A DNA stretch of 64,000 nt from Actimicrobium sp034313845 (GCF_034313845.1 NZ_JAVIWN010000004.1); one strand, 5' to 3'; positions 50,403 to 59,406 are shown, counted from the stretch's first letter. Notes: generated by a model from the letters alone, not told the origin. Numbers and translations: made by a program.

Positions 50403-51049
50403 ACGCCGACAAACGCCGGATCATTTTTGAACGCTGGCAGGCCGCCAATCCGCATCCTGCCACTGAACTCGCGTACACGACGCCGTTTGAATTGCTCATT
50501 GCGGTGCTGCTGTCGGCACAAGCCACCGACGTGGCCGTCAACAAGGCGACCCGCAAATTGTTCCCGATCGCCAGCACGCCAGCGGCGATCTACGCGCTGG
50601 GTGTCGACGGACTGATCCCGTATATCCAGACCATAGGTCTGTTTCGCAACAAGGCAAAAAACACGATTGAAACTTGTCGTCTGATCCTGACCGAACACGG
50701 CGGTCAGATACCGCGCGACCGGGCCGGTCTTGAAGCCCTGCCGGGAGTCGGTCGCAAGACGGCCAATGTGGTGTTGAATACCGCGTTCGGAGAACCGACC
50801 ATTGCGGTCGACACGCATATTTTCCGTGTCGGCAATCGCACCGGACTCGCACCCGGCAAGGATGTCGACGTGGTCGAACACAAGCTGATGAAATTTGTGC
50901 CGCGTGAATTTTTGCAGGATGCGCATCACTGGATGATCCTGCATGGTCGCTACACGTGTACGGCGCGCAGCCCGCAATGCTGGAATTGCATGATTGCGGA
51001 CTTGTGCGATTACCGGGACAAGACACCCATGCCGGCCAAGGCCGTCTGA
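50399..51049 (+). CDS. nth: Endonuclease III (Nth)
   Basis: This DNA glycosylase/AP lyase removes oxidised pyrimidines. The 216 residues show LLSAQATDVAVNKATRKLF near residue 38, the helix-hairpin-helix with the catalytic Lys in LPGVGRKTANVVL near 113, the catalytic Asp in AVDTHIFRVGNRTGL near 138, and the C-terminal 4Fe-4S loop C-x6-C-x2-C-x5-C ending at LC. The ATG overlaps the rnfB stop. In E. coli nth also directly follows the rnf/rsx genes. Confidence 0.97.
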   Translation: MNADKRRIIFERWQAANPHPATELAYTTPFELLIAVLLSAQATDVAVNKATRKLFPIASTPAAIYALGVDGLIPYIQTIGLFRNKAKNTIETCRLILTEHGGQIPRDRAGLEALPGVGRKTANVVLNTAFGEPTIAVDTHIFRVGNRTGLAPGKDVDVVEHKLMKFVPREFLQDAHHWMILHGRYTCTARSPQCWNCMIADLCDYRDKTPMPAKAV

Positions 51050-51631
51050 TCAGATTACCGAGCAGGCTTCCTCGAACGACAGGCGCGGTGAGCGGGCGAA
51101 CAATTTGGTCGCATCACCGTGGCCAATACTGCAGACAAAGTTGACCTTGACCGTGGTGCCGCCGAAAAATGCAGCATCAACCTTGCCTGCATCAAATCCC
51201 GACATCGGACCGACATCCAGACCCAGCGCCCGCGCCGCGAGCATGAAGTAGCCACCCTGCAGCGATGAATTACGAAACGCGGTGGCGTCGATCAATGGCT
51301 GATTACCGGCGAACCACGAACGCGCATCCGCATGCGGAAACAAGTGCGGCAGCTTGTCAAGAAACGCCATGTCCATGCCGATGATCGCCGTCACCGGTGC
51401 AGTCCTGACCTTCTCGGCATTGCCTGCTGCCATGCAGTCAGCCAGCTTTGCACGGGCGTCGTCCGATTGAACGAAGACAATCCGTGCCGGTTCGCAATTG
51501 GCCGAAGTCGGGGCCCATTTCACGAGATCGTAGAGTTGCTGTAACTGGGTCTGGCTAACCGGTTGGTCGAGCCAGCCATTGTGACTGCGTGCATCGGAAA
51601 ACAAGGTGGCGAGAGCGGCCTGATCTAGCAT
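51050..51631 (-). CDS. RutE/HadB-like nitroreductase-family protein
   Basis: The 193 residues match the short nitroreductase subfamily of RutE (malonic semialdehyde reductase): KWAPTSANCEPARIVFV near residue 38, TAPVTAIIGMDMAFLDKLP near 77 and ALGLDVGPMSGFD near 135. No other rut genes are seen, so uracil catabolism is not implied. It is convergent with nth, the stops abutting (nth stop at 51049). Confidence 0.87.
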   Translation of the reverse strand: MLDQAALATLFSDARSHNGWLDQPVSQTQLQQLYDLVKWAPTSANCEPARIVFVQSDDARAKLADCMAAGNAEKVRTAPVTAIIGMDMAFLDKLPHLFPHADARSWFAGNQPLIDATAFRNSSLQGGYFMLAARALGLDVGPMSGFDAGKVDAAFFGGTTVKVNFVCSIGHGDATKLFARSPRLSFEEACSVI

Positions 51632-51741
51632 GAAAGACTCCGGGAATAGTTGGGTAAAGGTTCATGGTAATCGAATCGACCACGCCACGTGCCCGCGTCA
51701 ACCCCCGTACAATCAACTTTTTTATTGCCGGCACCACCACC

Positions 51742-52167
51742 ATGTTCACACCGTCACAGGATGATGTAAGACGCTTTTTTTGTGCCACCTACGACAAGCA
51801 TCGCAGCGGTGCGATCCTCAGTCCGCTCGAAGCGATTGCACGCGACTGGATTGCGCAGCATCCCGAATACGCCAGTGCGCTCGAAGACATTGACAGCGCC
51901 CTGGCCGCCGACTACTCGGTCGAACGCGGGCAAAGCAATCCGTTCCTGCATTTGTCGATGCACCTGTCGATCGCCGAACAAATCTCGATCGACCAGCCGC
52001 CCGGTATCCGCGCCGCATTCCTGACGCTGGCACGCAAGCTGGACTCCGAACATGAAGCGCATCATCAGATCATGGAATGCCTGGGCGAGATGATGTGGAC
52101 AGCGCAACGCAGCGGGTTGCCACCGGACGGCATGACCTACATCGAGAATGTGCGGCGGCGTTGCTGA
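51742..52167 (+). CDS. DUF1841 protein
   Basis: The 141-residue protein begins MFTPSQDDVRRFF and has the family features NPFLHLSMHLSIAEQISIDQPPGIR near residue 72 and HEAHHQIMECLGEMMW near 105, which contain several conserved His and Glu residues that could bind a metal. Helical, soluble, function unknown. An upstream in-frame ATG at 51664 has no support. A strong terminator follows at 52181. Confidence 0.88.
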   Translation: MFTPSQDDVRRFFCATYDKHRSGAILSPLEAIARDWIAQHPEYASALEDIDSALAADYSVERGQSNPFLHLSMHLSIAEQISIDQPPGIRAAFLTLARKLDSEHEAHHQIMECLGEMMWTAQRSGLPPDGMTYIENVRRRC

Positions 52168-52180
52168 ATACTTCGTCATA

Positions 52181-52211
52181 AAAAAAGCCACGACGCATCG
52201 TGGCTTTTTTT
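52181..52211. terminator. Bidirectional intrinsic terminator
   Basis: A perfect stem AAGCCACGA / TCGTGGCTT around CGCA is flanked by A7 and T7. It serves the DUF1841 gene on the plus strand and the convergent cytochrome genes on the minus strand. Confidence 0.92.
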
Positions 52212-52229
52212 ATCGGTGCGGACGCTACC

Positions 52230-52586
52230 TTATTGCTTCACCATCACCAGCGAACCCGGCAAGCCATGCAGATACGCAGCAATGTCTTCGATGTCGACTG
52301 CCGACAAGGGCTTTGCCATACCGGCCATGATCGCATTGTTGCGACCGTTGAGTGCATCCCCACCGCGCTTGTAAGCGACCAGTGCGTGCTTGAGGTAATC
52401 GGCATGCTGACCAGCCAGTTTCGGATAGGTCGGATCGATCGGGCTATTGAAGTCGGCACCGTGACACGCCGCGCAATTGTATTTGGCGGTCAGTGCCTTG
52501 CCGTTGTCGGCATTGCCAGCGGCACTGGCGTTCATTGCGGCGGCACTGCAAAGCGCGAAGACCGCGCCGGCTAAAAATTTTTTCAT
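52230..52586 (-). CDS. Small periplasmic c-type cytochrome (118 residues)
   Basis: A signal peptide (MKKFLAGAVFALCSAAAM, cleavage near ASA) precedes one class I haem domain with CAACH near residue 40 as covalent haem-binding site. The axial Met is probably in AIMAGMAKPLS near 87. It belongs to the c553/c4-like single-haem group. I used the ATG at 52586. It lies 13 bp after another cytochrome gene of the same kind, so the two are co-transcribed. Confidence 0.9.
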   Translation of the reverse strand: MKKFLAGAVFALCSAAAMNASAAGNADNGKALTAKYNCAACHGADFNSPIDPTYPKLAGQHADYLKHALVAYKRGGDALNGRNNAIMAGMAKPLSAVDIEDIAAYLHGLPGSLVMVKQ

Positions 52587-52599
52587 TTGTGGGTCCCCG

Positions 52600-52920
52600 T
52601 TATTTTTTTTGCGAGTAGTAAGCAGCGACATCGACAATGTCCTGCTCGCTCAGGCTGGTAGCAATACCGCGCATCGATGGATGAGTGCGATCGCCTTTCT
52701 TGTAAGCGTGCAGCGCGCTCTCGATGTACTTGGCGGATTGTCCGCCAATCATCGGCACCGAATACACTTCAGGGAAAGTCGCCTTGTAACCCGAGATGCC
52801 ATGACAGCCGATACATTGTGCGATCTTGTTTTCGGCAGCTTTGGCATCGCCAACAAGTTCGGCTGCTGCGGCGTAGTTGGCCAGGCCGGCCAGCACGAGA
52901 AGTGCAAGTAGTTTTTTCAT
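52600..52920 (-). CDS. Small periplasmic c-type cytochrome (106 residues)
   Basis: Signal peptide MKKLLALLVLAGLAN... (cleavage near AAA) followed by CIGCH at residues 36-40 and the likely axial Met in PSMRGIATSLSEQD near 82. Sequence and length resemble the downstream cytochrome, indicating an old tandem duplication. They would carry electrons in the periplasm, but the partner oxidase or reductase is not in the window. Confidence 0.9.
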   Translation of the reverse strand: MKKLLALLVLAGLANYAAAAELVGDAKAAENKIAQCIGCHGISGYKATFPEVYSVPMIGGQSAKYIESALHAYKKGDRTHPSMRGIATSLSEQDIVDVAAYYSQKK

Positions 52921-53155
52921 GTCAGCTAAGGTAGTTAATGCGAAAAAAACTCGGAGAACAGACTGCTCGGGATCATCTCAATGCTCTTGCAAGCCCGCGA
53001 CCACCGTGCCGCCCGGCACCAAAACATCCGGATTCTACCGCAAGAACTTCGCCCAGTCCACGCTACAAAATAGCCTTGCCAGGCGGGTCTGCAGCGCGGT
53101 TAGCCTCAAGATTCTCGCTTATACTCGTTTTTCCATCTTTCAACGGACCATCCCC

Positions 53156-54010
53156 ATGCCGCCAGTACCACGCTTCGAAGGTTCCGACAGTTACGTTGCC
53201 ACCGGCGACCTGAAACTTGCCGTCAACGCCGCGCTCACCTTGCAGCGGCCATTGCTGATCAAAGGCGAACCTGGCACCGGCAAGACCATGCTGGCCGAAG
53301 AAGTCGCCGCTGCGCTGGGCATGCCGCTGCTGCAATGGCACATCAAGTCGACCACCAAGGCGCAGCAGGGTCTGTACGAATACGACGCCGTCTCGCGCCT
53401 GCGCGACTCGCAACTCGGCGACGAACGCATCAAGGACATTGCCAACTACATCGTCAAGGGCGTGCTGTGGCAAGCCTTCACGGCCGACGAACAGGTCGTA
53501 CTGCTGATCGACGAAATCGACAAGGCCGACATTGAATTTCCAAACGACTTGCTGCGTGAACTCGACCGCATGGAATTCTATGTCTACGAGACGCGCGAGA
53601 TGGTCAAGGCCAAACATCGGCCACTGGTCATCATCACCTCCAACAATGAAAAGGAATTGCCGGACGCCTTCCTGCGCCGCTGCTTTTTTCATTACATCAA
53701 GTTCCCGGACAAGGACACGATGCAGCAGATCGTCGATGTCCATTACCCGACCCTGAAAAAAGACTTGCTGGCGCAAGCGCTACAGACCTTTTACGAAGTG
53801 CGCGAGGTCCCCGGCCTGAAGAAAAAACCGTCGACCTCCGAACTGCTCGACTGGCTCAAGCTACTGCTGGCTGAAGACATTCCACCGGAAGCGCTGCGCA
53901 GCAAGGACGCCAAATCCATCGTGCCGCCGCTGCATGGTGCGCTACTGAAAAACGAACAGGACGTGCATTTGTTCGAGCGGCTGGTATTCATGTCGCGCAC
54001 CAATCGCTGA
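53156..54010 (+). CDS. MoxR-type AAA+ ATPase
   Basis: The 284 residues contain Walker A IKGEPGTGKTMLAEE near residue 35, Walker B VVLLIDEIDKAD near 105, sensor-1 VIITSNNEKELPDAFLRRCF near 161 and an ATPase-lid helix region. MoxR ATPases act with VWA proteins to assemble metalloenzymes or other complexes. Here the partner is the VWA protein at 54608. The ATG at 53156 follows a TATACT-like element at about 53122. The longer upstream frame overlaps the divergent cytochrome gene and is not used. Confidence 0.93.
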   Translation: MPPVPRFEGSDSYVATGDLKLAVNAALTLQRPLLIKGEPGTGKTMLAEEVAAALGMPLLQWHIKSTTKAQQGLYEYDAVSRLRDSQLGDERIKDIANYIVKGVLWQAFTADEQVVLLIDEIDKADIEFPNDLLRELDRMEFYVYETREMVKAKHRPLVIITSNNEKELPDAFLRRCFFHYIKFPDKDTMQQIVDVHYPTLKKDLLAQALQTFYEVREVPGLKKKPSTSELLDWLKLLLAEDIPPEALRSKDAKSIVPPLHGALLKNEQDVHLFERLVFMSRTNR

Positions 54011-54020
54011 GTCCCTGACG

Positions 54021-54614
54021 ATGACACCGATCGACTTCGTCACACTGGAATTGCACGGCGTGCGCCTCGAACCGATGCGCGCCGAGCATGCCTCTGCGCT
54101 GGCAACAGCTGCCGCCGATGGCGAGCTCTGGACCCTGCGCGTGACCTCGGCACCGGCACCCGGCGACGAAGCCGCGTACATCGCCACCGCACTCAATGAC
54201 CGCACTCGCCTGCCCTTCACCGTGCGCGACATCGCCAGTGACACCATCATCGGCACCACCAGTTTTCACGACATCGTGCCCGCGCTGGGTCGGGTCGAAA
54301 TCGGCCACACCTGGTATGCAAAGACCTGGCAGCGCACCCATGTCAACACCACCTGCAAATGGCTGTTATTACGCCATGCGTTTGAAGTACTCGGTTGCGA
54401 CGTGGTTGGTTTTCGTGCTGACAACTTCAATCTGGTGTCGCAAGAAGCCATCGCCCGGCTCGGTGCCAAACGCGACGGCGTAATTCGCCATCACGCGCTG
54501 CGTCGCGACGGCACCGTGCGCGACACGGTGATGTTCAGCATCGTCGCCGGCGAATGGCCGGAAATCGATGCGCACCTGACCTACAAACTGGCACAGCGAG
54601 GCAAGCGATGCTGA
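54021..54614 (+). CDS. GNAT N-acetyltransferase
   Basis: The 197 residues resemble RimJ/RimL-type GNAT acetyltransferases: RLEPMRAEHASALA near 15, a WYAKTWQRTHVNTTCKWLLL stretch near 98 in the acetyl-CoA-binding region, and NLVSQEAIARLGAKRDG near 136. The substrate is unknown. It lies 10 bp after the MoxR gene and overlaps the VWA gene by seven bases, so it is an integral member of this operon rather than a passenger. Confidence 0.85.
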   Translation: MTPIDFVTLELHGVRLEPMRAEHASALATAAADGELWTLRVTSAPAPGDEAAYIATALNDRTRLPFTVRDIASDTIIGTTSFHDIVPALGRVEIGHTWYAKTWQRTHVNTTCKWLLLRHAFEVLGCDVVGFRADNFNLVSQEAIARLGAKRDGVIRHHALRRDGTVRDTVMFSIVAGEWPEIDAHLTYKLAQRGKRC

Positions 54615-55777
54615 TCGATTTTTTCTTCACGCTCAAGGACGCGAAAATCCCGGTCTCGATCAAGGAATTCCTGATCCTGCTCGAGGCGATGCAAAAGAAC
54701 GTGATCAGCAATTCGCTCGACGAATTTTATTATTTGTCGCGTATCACGCTGGTCAAGGATGAAGCCCACTTCGACAAGTTCGACCGCGCTTTCGGCCTGT
54801 ACTTCAAGGGCATCGATGCGATCTTCGAGAAGAATCCGCAGATCCCGCTCGACTGGCTGGTCAAGCGCATGCAGCGCGAACTGACCGACGAGCAAAAAGC
54901 CGCGCTGGAAAAATTCGGCTACGACAAATTGATGGACCGGCTCAAGGATTTGCTGGCCGAACAAAAGGAACGTCACGAAGGCGGCAACAAGTGGATCGGC
55001 ACCGGCGGCACCTCGCCGTTCGGCCACGGCGGCACCAATCCCGAAGGCATCCGCATCGGCGGCGAAGGCGGCAACCGCACCGCCGTCAAAGTGTGGGAAG
55101 CACGCAGCTACCGCGATTACGATGCCGAACGCGAACTCGGCACCCGCAACATCAAGGTCGCACTGCGCCGCCTGCGCAAGTTCGCCCGCGAAGGAGCCGA
55201 AGAAGAACTCGCGCTCGATGCCACCATCCGCGCCACCGCCAACAATGCCGGCTACCTCGACATCAAGATGCAGCCCGAGCGCAAGAACAAGATCAAGGTA
55301 CTGATGCTGCTCGATGTCGGCGGCACGATGGACGACCACATCGCCCGCACCGAAGAACTGTTTTCAGCATCGAAGACCGAGTTCAAGAACATGGAGTTTT
55401 TTTACTTCCACAACTGCGTCTACGACTACTTGTGGAAGAACAACCGGCGTCGCCATGCCGAGCGTTTTCCGACCTGGGACATCCTGCGCAAATACCCGGC
55501 TGACACCAAGCTGATCTTCGTCGGCGACGCAACGATGAGTCCATACGAAATCCTGCAAGCCGGCGGCTCGGTCGAGTACAACAATGAAGAAGCGGGTGCG
55601 GAATGGCTGCAACGCTTCACGCACGCCTTCCCGAAATTCATCTGGCTCAATCCCGAACCGGAGGGCCTGTGGCAGTACCGGCAATCGATCGCGGTGATCA
55701 AGCAACTGATGAATGACCGGATGTTTCCGGTGACGATTGAGGGGCTGGAGCGGGGGATGCAGTTGTTGAGCAAGTGA
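54608..55777 (+). CDS. VWA/CoxE-like protein, partner of the MoxR ATPase
   Basis: The 389 residues start with a helical CoxE-like region, pass a Gly-rich stretch GGTSPFGHGGTNPEGIRIGG near 137, and end in a VWA domain. The metal-ion-dependent adhesion site reads LLDVGGTMDDH near 238 instead of the DxSxS of classical VWA domains, so metal binding may be altered. No signal peptide or membrane helix. The ATG at 54608 lies inside the GNAT stop region; an in-frame ATG at 54554 is deep inside that gene. Confidence 0.88.
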   Translation: MLIDFFFTLKDAKIPVSIKEFLILLEAMQKNVISNSLDEFYYLSRITLVKDEAHFDKFDRAFGLYFKGIDAIFEKNPQIPLDWLVKRMQRELTDEQKAALEKFGYDKLMDRLKDLLAEQKERHEGGNKWIGTGGTSPFGHGGTNPEGIRIGGEGGNRTAVKVWEARSYRDYDAERELGTRNIKVALRRLRKFAREGAEEELALDATIRATANNAGYLDIKMQPERKNKIKVLMLLDVGGTMDDHIARTEELFSASKTEFKNMEFFYFHNCVYDYLWKNNRRRHAERFPTWDILRKYPADTKLIFVGDATMSPYEILQAGGSVEYNNEEAGAEWLQRFTHAFPKFIWLNPEPEGLWQYRQSIAVIKQLMNDRMFPVTIEGLERGMQLLSK

Positions 55778-55927
55778 GGTGTGGTGCAGACAAAATCGTT
55801 CAACGGTTTGAACTCGTAACAATGACTATGATCAACATGATTGCTCCGTACAGCAGGCACACTGCAAGTGATTCACTGGGCTCTGCCAGTATCGGCACGA
55901 CTTTGCGCCTTCACTTCCGCGACCTTC

Positions 55928-57010
55928 ATGGCAATAAAAAAAATCAGTCGTCCGACCGACAACCCATTAAGCTCGCTACCGGGGCCCTTGACGCATCCCT
56001 CACCATTATTAAGTGATATCCGCCAGTTGATCGAAACAACCCGTGAACGTACCGTCTTCACGGTCAACAGTGAAATCACACTGCTGTACTGGCATATCGG
56101 TCATCGCATACAAACTCAGGTAATGGGTGGACAACGCGCGAGCTATGGCAAAGAAACCATCTCCTTGCTGGCGCAGCAACTGTCCACGGAATATGGCAAA
56201 GGTTTTGCCGAGAAAAATCTGCGGCGTATGGTGCAATTCGCCGAGCTGTTCCCGGACGAACGAATTGTCGCGACACTGTCGCGACAATTGGGATGGAGCC
56301 ATTTCGTCCTGTTGATCCCGTTGAAGCTACCTTTGCAACGCGACTACTATGCAGAGATGTGTCGCATCGAACGCTGGAGCGTCCGCACCCTGCGTGAGCG
56401 TATTGATTCAATGCTGTTCGAGCGCACGGCGTTGTCACAAAAACCGGATGCCTTGATTGCTCGTGAACTCGCGATTTTGCACGATACAGAGCGACTGACG
56501 CCAGACTTGCTGATGCGCGACCCGTATGTACTCGATTTTCTGGGGCTGCAGGGAACCCATCAAGAAAGCGATCTGGAAGGCGCAATCGTACGCGAGATGG
56601 AAAATTTCTTGCTCGAACTCGGTGCCGGACTCAGCTTTGTCGCGCGCCAAAAACGCATTCAGATCGATGGTGACGACTTTTACCTCGATCTGCTCTTCTA
56701 CAACCGCAAACTGCGACGCCTGGTCGCCATCGAACTGAAAATTGGTGATTTCAAGGCAGCCTACAAAGGGCAGATGGAACTCTATCTGCGCTGGCTGGAC
56801 AAGTTCGCGCGCGAAACCGATGAACTGCCACCGCTTGGCATCATCCTTTGCACAGGCAAAAAAACTGAGCAGATCGAATTGCTGGAACTCGATAAATCCG
56901 GCATTCATGTTGCCGAATATCTGACCGAATTACCGCCGCGCTCCGTACTGGCCAAACGCCTGCAACTCGCGACGGCTCGTGCCCGACAACATATCAACCG
57001 ACGCGATTGA
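55928..57010 (+). CDS. DUF1016/YhcG-type PD-(D/E)XK nuclease
   Basis: The 360 residues have an N-terminal YhcG helical domain (VNSEITLLYWHIGHRI near residue 46; YGKGFAEKNLRRMVQFAELFP near 88) and a C-terminal nuclease fold with DGDDFYLDLLFYNRKLRRLVAIELK near 246, where D...ExK-like residues are in place. Members often accompany restriction or mobile loci, but this copy is solitary. The ATG at 55928 follows a short poor leader. REP-like repeats begin 90 bp after its stop. Confidence 0.87.
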   Translation: MAIKKISRPTDNPLSSLPGPLTHPSPLLSDIRQLIETTRERTVFTVNSEITLLYWHIGHRIQTQVMGGQRASYGKETISLLAQQLSTEYGKGFAEKNLRRMVQFAELFPDERIVATLSRQLGWSHFVLLIPLKLPLQRDYYAEMCRIERWSVRTLRERIDSMLFERTALSQKPDALIARELAILHDTERLTPDLLMRDPYVLDFLGLQGTHQESDLEGAIVREMENFLLELGAGLSFVARQKRIQIDGDDFYLDLLFYNRKLRRLVAIELKIGDFKAAYKGQMELYLRWLDKFARETDELPPLGIILCTGKKTEQIELLELDKSGIHVAEYLTELPPRSVLAKRLQLATARARQHINRRD

Positions 57011-57099
57011 TACCGGTATCCGGTACCACATCATCCCATGAGCGCTGCCTTGTCAATCAAACGGCGTACGTAGCCCTACCTTTGCCAGCGATGCAGTGC

Positions 57100-57131
57100 G
57101 TAGGGTGCAATAACCAAAGGGCATTGCACCG
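57100..57131. repeat. REP-like palindrome, copy 1 (inverted)
   Basis: GTAGGGTGCAATAACCAAAG followed by GGCATTGCACCG. GGTGCAAT pairs with ATTGCACC to form the hairpin. Confidence 0.8.
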
Positions 57132-57169
57132 AGTGCACAGTCGATCATCGCCAATACCGCAAACTCAAC

Positions 57170-57201
57170 CGGTGCAATGCCCTGCGGTTATTGCACCCTA
57201 C
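57170..57201. repeat. REP-like palindrome, copy 2
   Basis: CGGTGCAATGCCCTGCGG followed by TTATTGCACCCTAC, the best-conserved copy, read in the opposite direction to copy 1. Confidence 0.85.
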
Positions 57202-57254
57202 GATTTTGGTGAAGCCGGCTGCCTCATCACGAAAATATCCACGACCTCTCGCGG

Positions 57255-57283
57255 TGGGTGCAATAACCAATGGCATTGCACCG
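57255..57283. repeat. REP-like palindrome, copy 3 (inverted, shortened)
   Basis: GGGTGCAATAACCAATGG followed by CATTGCACCG, missing the outer GTA and with a shorter loop than copies 1 and 2. Confidence 0.75.
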
Positions 57284-57417
57284 AATGCACCACTTACCGT
57301 AGCACCGCCTCAACTATTTTCCCCGCACCAAAACCCCTACCTCCACAAACCCCATTAGAATGCACTGCACAAACAGTCCCACTCACCAGCAACAAAGTCA
57401 CTAGAGCACCAACCTGA

Positions 57418-59406
57418 ATGGCCACAAAGAAAACTGCCCCCTCTGATTACAGCGAATCATCGATCCGGGTCCTGAAAGGACTCGAACCGGTCAAGCAGCG
57501 TCCCGGCATGTACACCCGTACCGAGAACCCGCTGCACATCATCCAGGAAGTGATCGACAATGCCTCCGATGAAGCACTCGGCGGTTATTGCAAGCACATC
57601 ACCGTCACGCAAAACGTCGATGGCAGCGTTACCGTCGATGACGATGGACGCGGCATTCCGGTCGGCATCCATCCCGAAGAAGGCGTGCCCACTGTCGAGA
57701 TCGTCTTCACGCGCTTGCACTCCGGCGGCAAGTTCGACAAAGGCAGCGGCGGCGCGTACGCGTTTTCCGGCGGCTTGCACGGCGTCGGCGTATCGGTCAC
57801 GAATGCGTTGTCGACCCGCCTCGAAATCACCGTCTGGCGCGAAGGCGGTGTGCACAGCCTGGCCTTTGCCAATGGTGATCTGATCGAACCCATCAGCACC
57901 CGTCCGATTGCGCGCGAGGACAAAAAATCCGGCACCCGCGTCACCGCCTGGCCCGACCCCAAGTACTTCGACTCCCCTGCCATCTCGCAATCCGAACTGC
58001 AGCGCTTGCTGCGCTCGAAAGCCGTGCTGCTGCCCGGAGTGAAAGTCACGCTGGTCAATGGCAAGACTGGCGAATCGCAGACCTGGCAATACGAGCAGGG
58101 CTTGCGCGGTTATCTGGTCGAATGTCTGGCGCAGGCAAGCAGTTCGGACCCGCTGATCCCGCTGTTTGAAGGCGAGCAATATGCCGGCAAGGATGCCGAA
58201 GGATTTGCCGAAGGCGAAGGCGCAGCGTGGGTTGTCGCATGGACCGAAGAAGGCAGCGTGGTGCGTGAGTCCTACGTGAATCTGATCCCGACCTCGGCCG
58301 GCGGCACCCATGAATCAGGCCTGCGCGAAGGCTTGTTCGGCGCGGTAAAAAGTTTTGCGGAGATGCATTCGCTGTTGCCGAAGGGCGTGAAATTATTGTC
58401 CGAAGATGTCTTTGCCCGGGTCTCGTTCGTGCTGTCGGCCAAGGTGCTCGACCCGCAATTTCAGGGTCAGATCAAGGAACGGTTGAACTCGCGCGATGCG
58501 GTCAAACTGGTCTCGACATTCGTGCGGCCATCGCTCGAACTGTGGCTCAGCGAGCACGTCGAATACGGCAAGAAACTCGCCGATCTGGTCATCAAGCAGG
58601 CGCAATCACGGCTGCGCTCGTCCCAGAAAGTCGAAAAGAAAAAATCCTCCGGCGTGGCGGTCTTGCCCGGCAAATTGACCGATTGCGAATCGAATGACAT
58701 CAAGCGCAACGAGATCTTTCTGGTCGAGGGTGACTCGGCGGGCGGCTCTGCCAAGATGGGACGTGACAAGGAATTTCAGGCCATCCTGCCACTGCGCGGC
58801 AAGGTTCTCAACGCCTGGGAAACCGAACGCGACCGGCTCTTTGCCAACAACGAAATCCACGATATCGCGGTCGCCATCGGGGTCGACCCGCACGGCAAGA
58901 ACGACACGCCGGACCTGAGCAATTTACGTTATGGCCGCATCTGCATCCTGTCGGATGCGGACGTCGATGGCTCGCATATTCAGGTCCTGCTGCTGACGCT
59001 GTTCTTCAAGCACTTCCCGAAACTGATCGACCACGGCCATATCTGTATCGCGCGGCCACCGCTGTTCCGGGTCGACGCGCCGGCACGCGGCAAGAAACCC
59101 GCGCAAAAAATCTACGCGCTCGACAGCGGCGAACTCGAAGCGATAGAAGACAAGTTGCGCAAGGATGGCGTCAAGGAAGGTGCCTGGAGCATCTCGCGCT
59201 TCAAGGGCCTCGGTGAAATGAATGCCGAACAGTTGTGGGAAACCACGATGAATCCCGATACCCGACGCTTGCTGCCGGTGGCCTTTGGCGAGTTCGACCT
59301 GATCGCTTCGGAAGAGCGTTTCAACATGTTGATGGGCAAAGGCGAAGCAGCCGCACGGCGTGCCTGGATCGAAGAACACGGCAATGAAGCTGAAGCCGAT
59401 ATTTAA
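57418..59406 (+). CDS. parE: DNA topoisomerase IV subunit B
   Basis: ParE is the ATPase subunit of topoisomerase IV, which decatenates daughter chromosomes. The 662 residues have the GHKL ATPase (EVIDNASDEALGG near 43, VDDDGRGIPVG near 72, GGLHGVGVSVTNAL near 119), the transducer and the TOPRIM domain with EGDSAGGSAKMGRDKEFQAI near 438. It is somewhat longer than the E. coli protein at 630. ParC is encoded downstream, separated only by a lytic transglycosylase gene that overlaps parE by 23 bp. Confidence 0.96.
   Translation: MATKKTAPSDYSESSIRVLKGLEPVKQRPGMYTRTENPLHIIQEVIDNASDEALGGYCKHITVTQNVDGSVTVDDDGRGIPVGIHPEEGVPTVEIVFTRLHSGGKFDKGSGGAYAFSGGLHGVGVSVTNALSTRLEITVWREGGVHSLAFANGDLIEPISTRPIAREDKKSGTRVTAWPDPKYFDSPAISQSELQRLLRSKAVLLPGVKVTLVNGKTGESQTWQYEQGLRGYLVECLAQASSSDPLIPLFEGEQYAGKDAEGFAEGEGAAWVVAWTEEGSVVRESYVNLIPTSAGGTHESGLREGLFGAVKSFAEMHSLLPKGVKLLSEDVFARVSFVLSAKVLDPQFQGQIKERLNSRDAVKLVSTFVRPSLELWLSEHVEYGKKLADLVIKQAQSRLRSSQKVEKKKSSGVAVLPGKLTDCESNDIKRNEIFLVEGDSAGGSAKMGRDKEFQAILPLRGKVLNAWETERDRLFANNEIHDIAVAIGVDPHGKNDTPDLSNLRYGRICILSDADVDGSHIQVLLLTLFFKHFPKLIDHGHICIARPPLFRVDAPARGKKPAQKIYALDSGELEAIEDKLRKDGVKEGAWSISRFKGLGEMNAEQLWETTMNPDTRRLLPVAFGEFDLIASEERFNMLMGKGEAAARRAWIEEHGNEAEADI

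Larger units (their letters stand above)
57011..57417. other. REP-repeat cluster between the DUF1016 gene and parE
   Basis: These 407 bp contain no supported gene. Three copies of one palindromic repeat occupy about a quarter of it (57100-57131, 57170-57201, 57255-57283), the first and third inverted relative to the second. The last 80 bp are AC-rich and should contain the parE promoter; I see no consensus element I would defend. Confidence 0.7.

Noticed and set aside
49616..50977. 453-codon minus-strand frame over rnfB and nth
   Set aside because: Composition artefact of two GC-rich genes with intact Fe-S motifs on the other strand.
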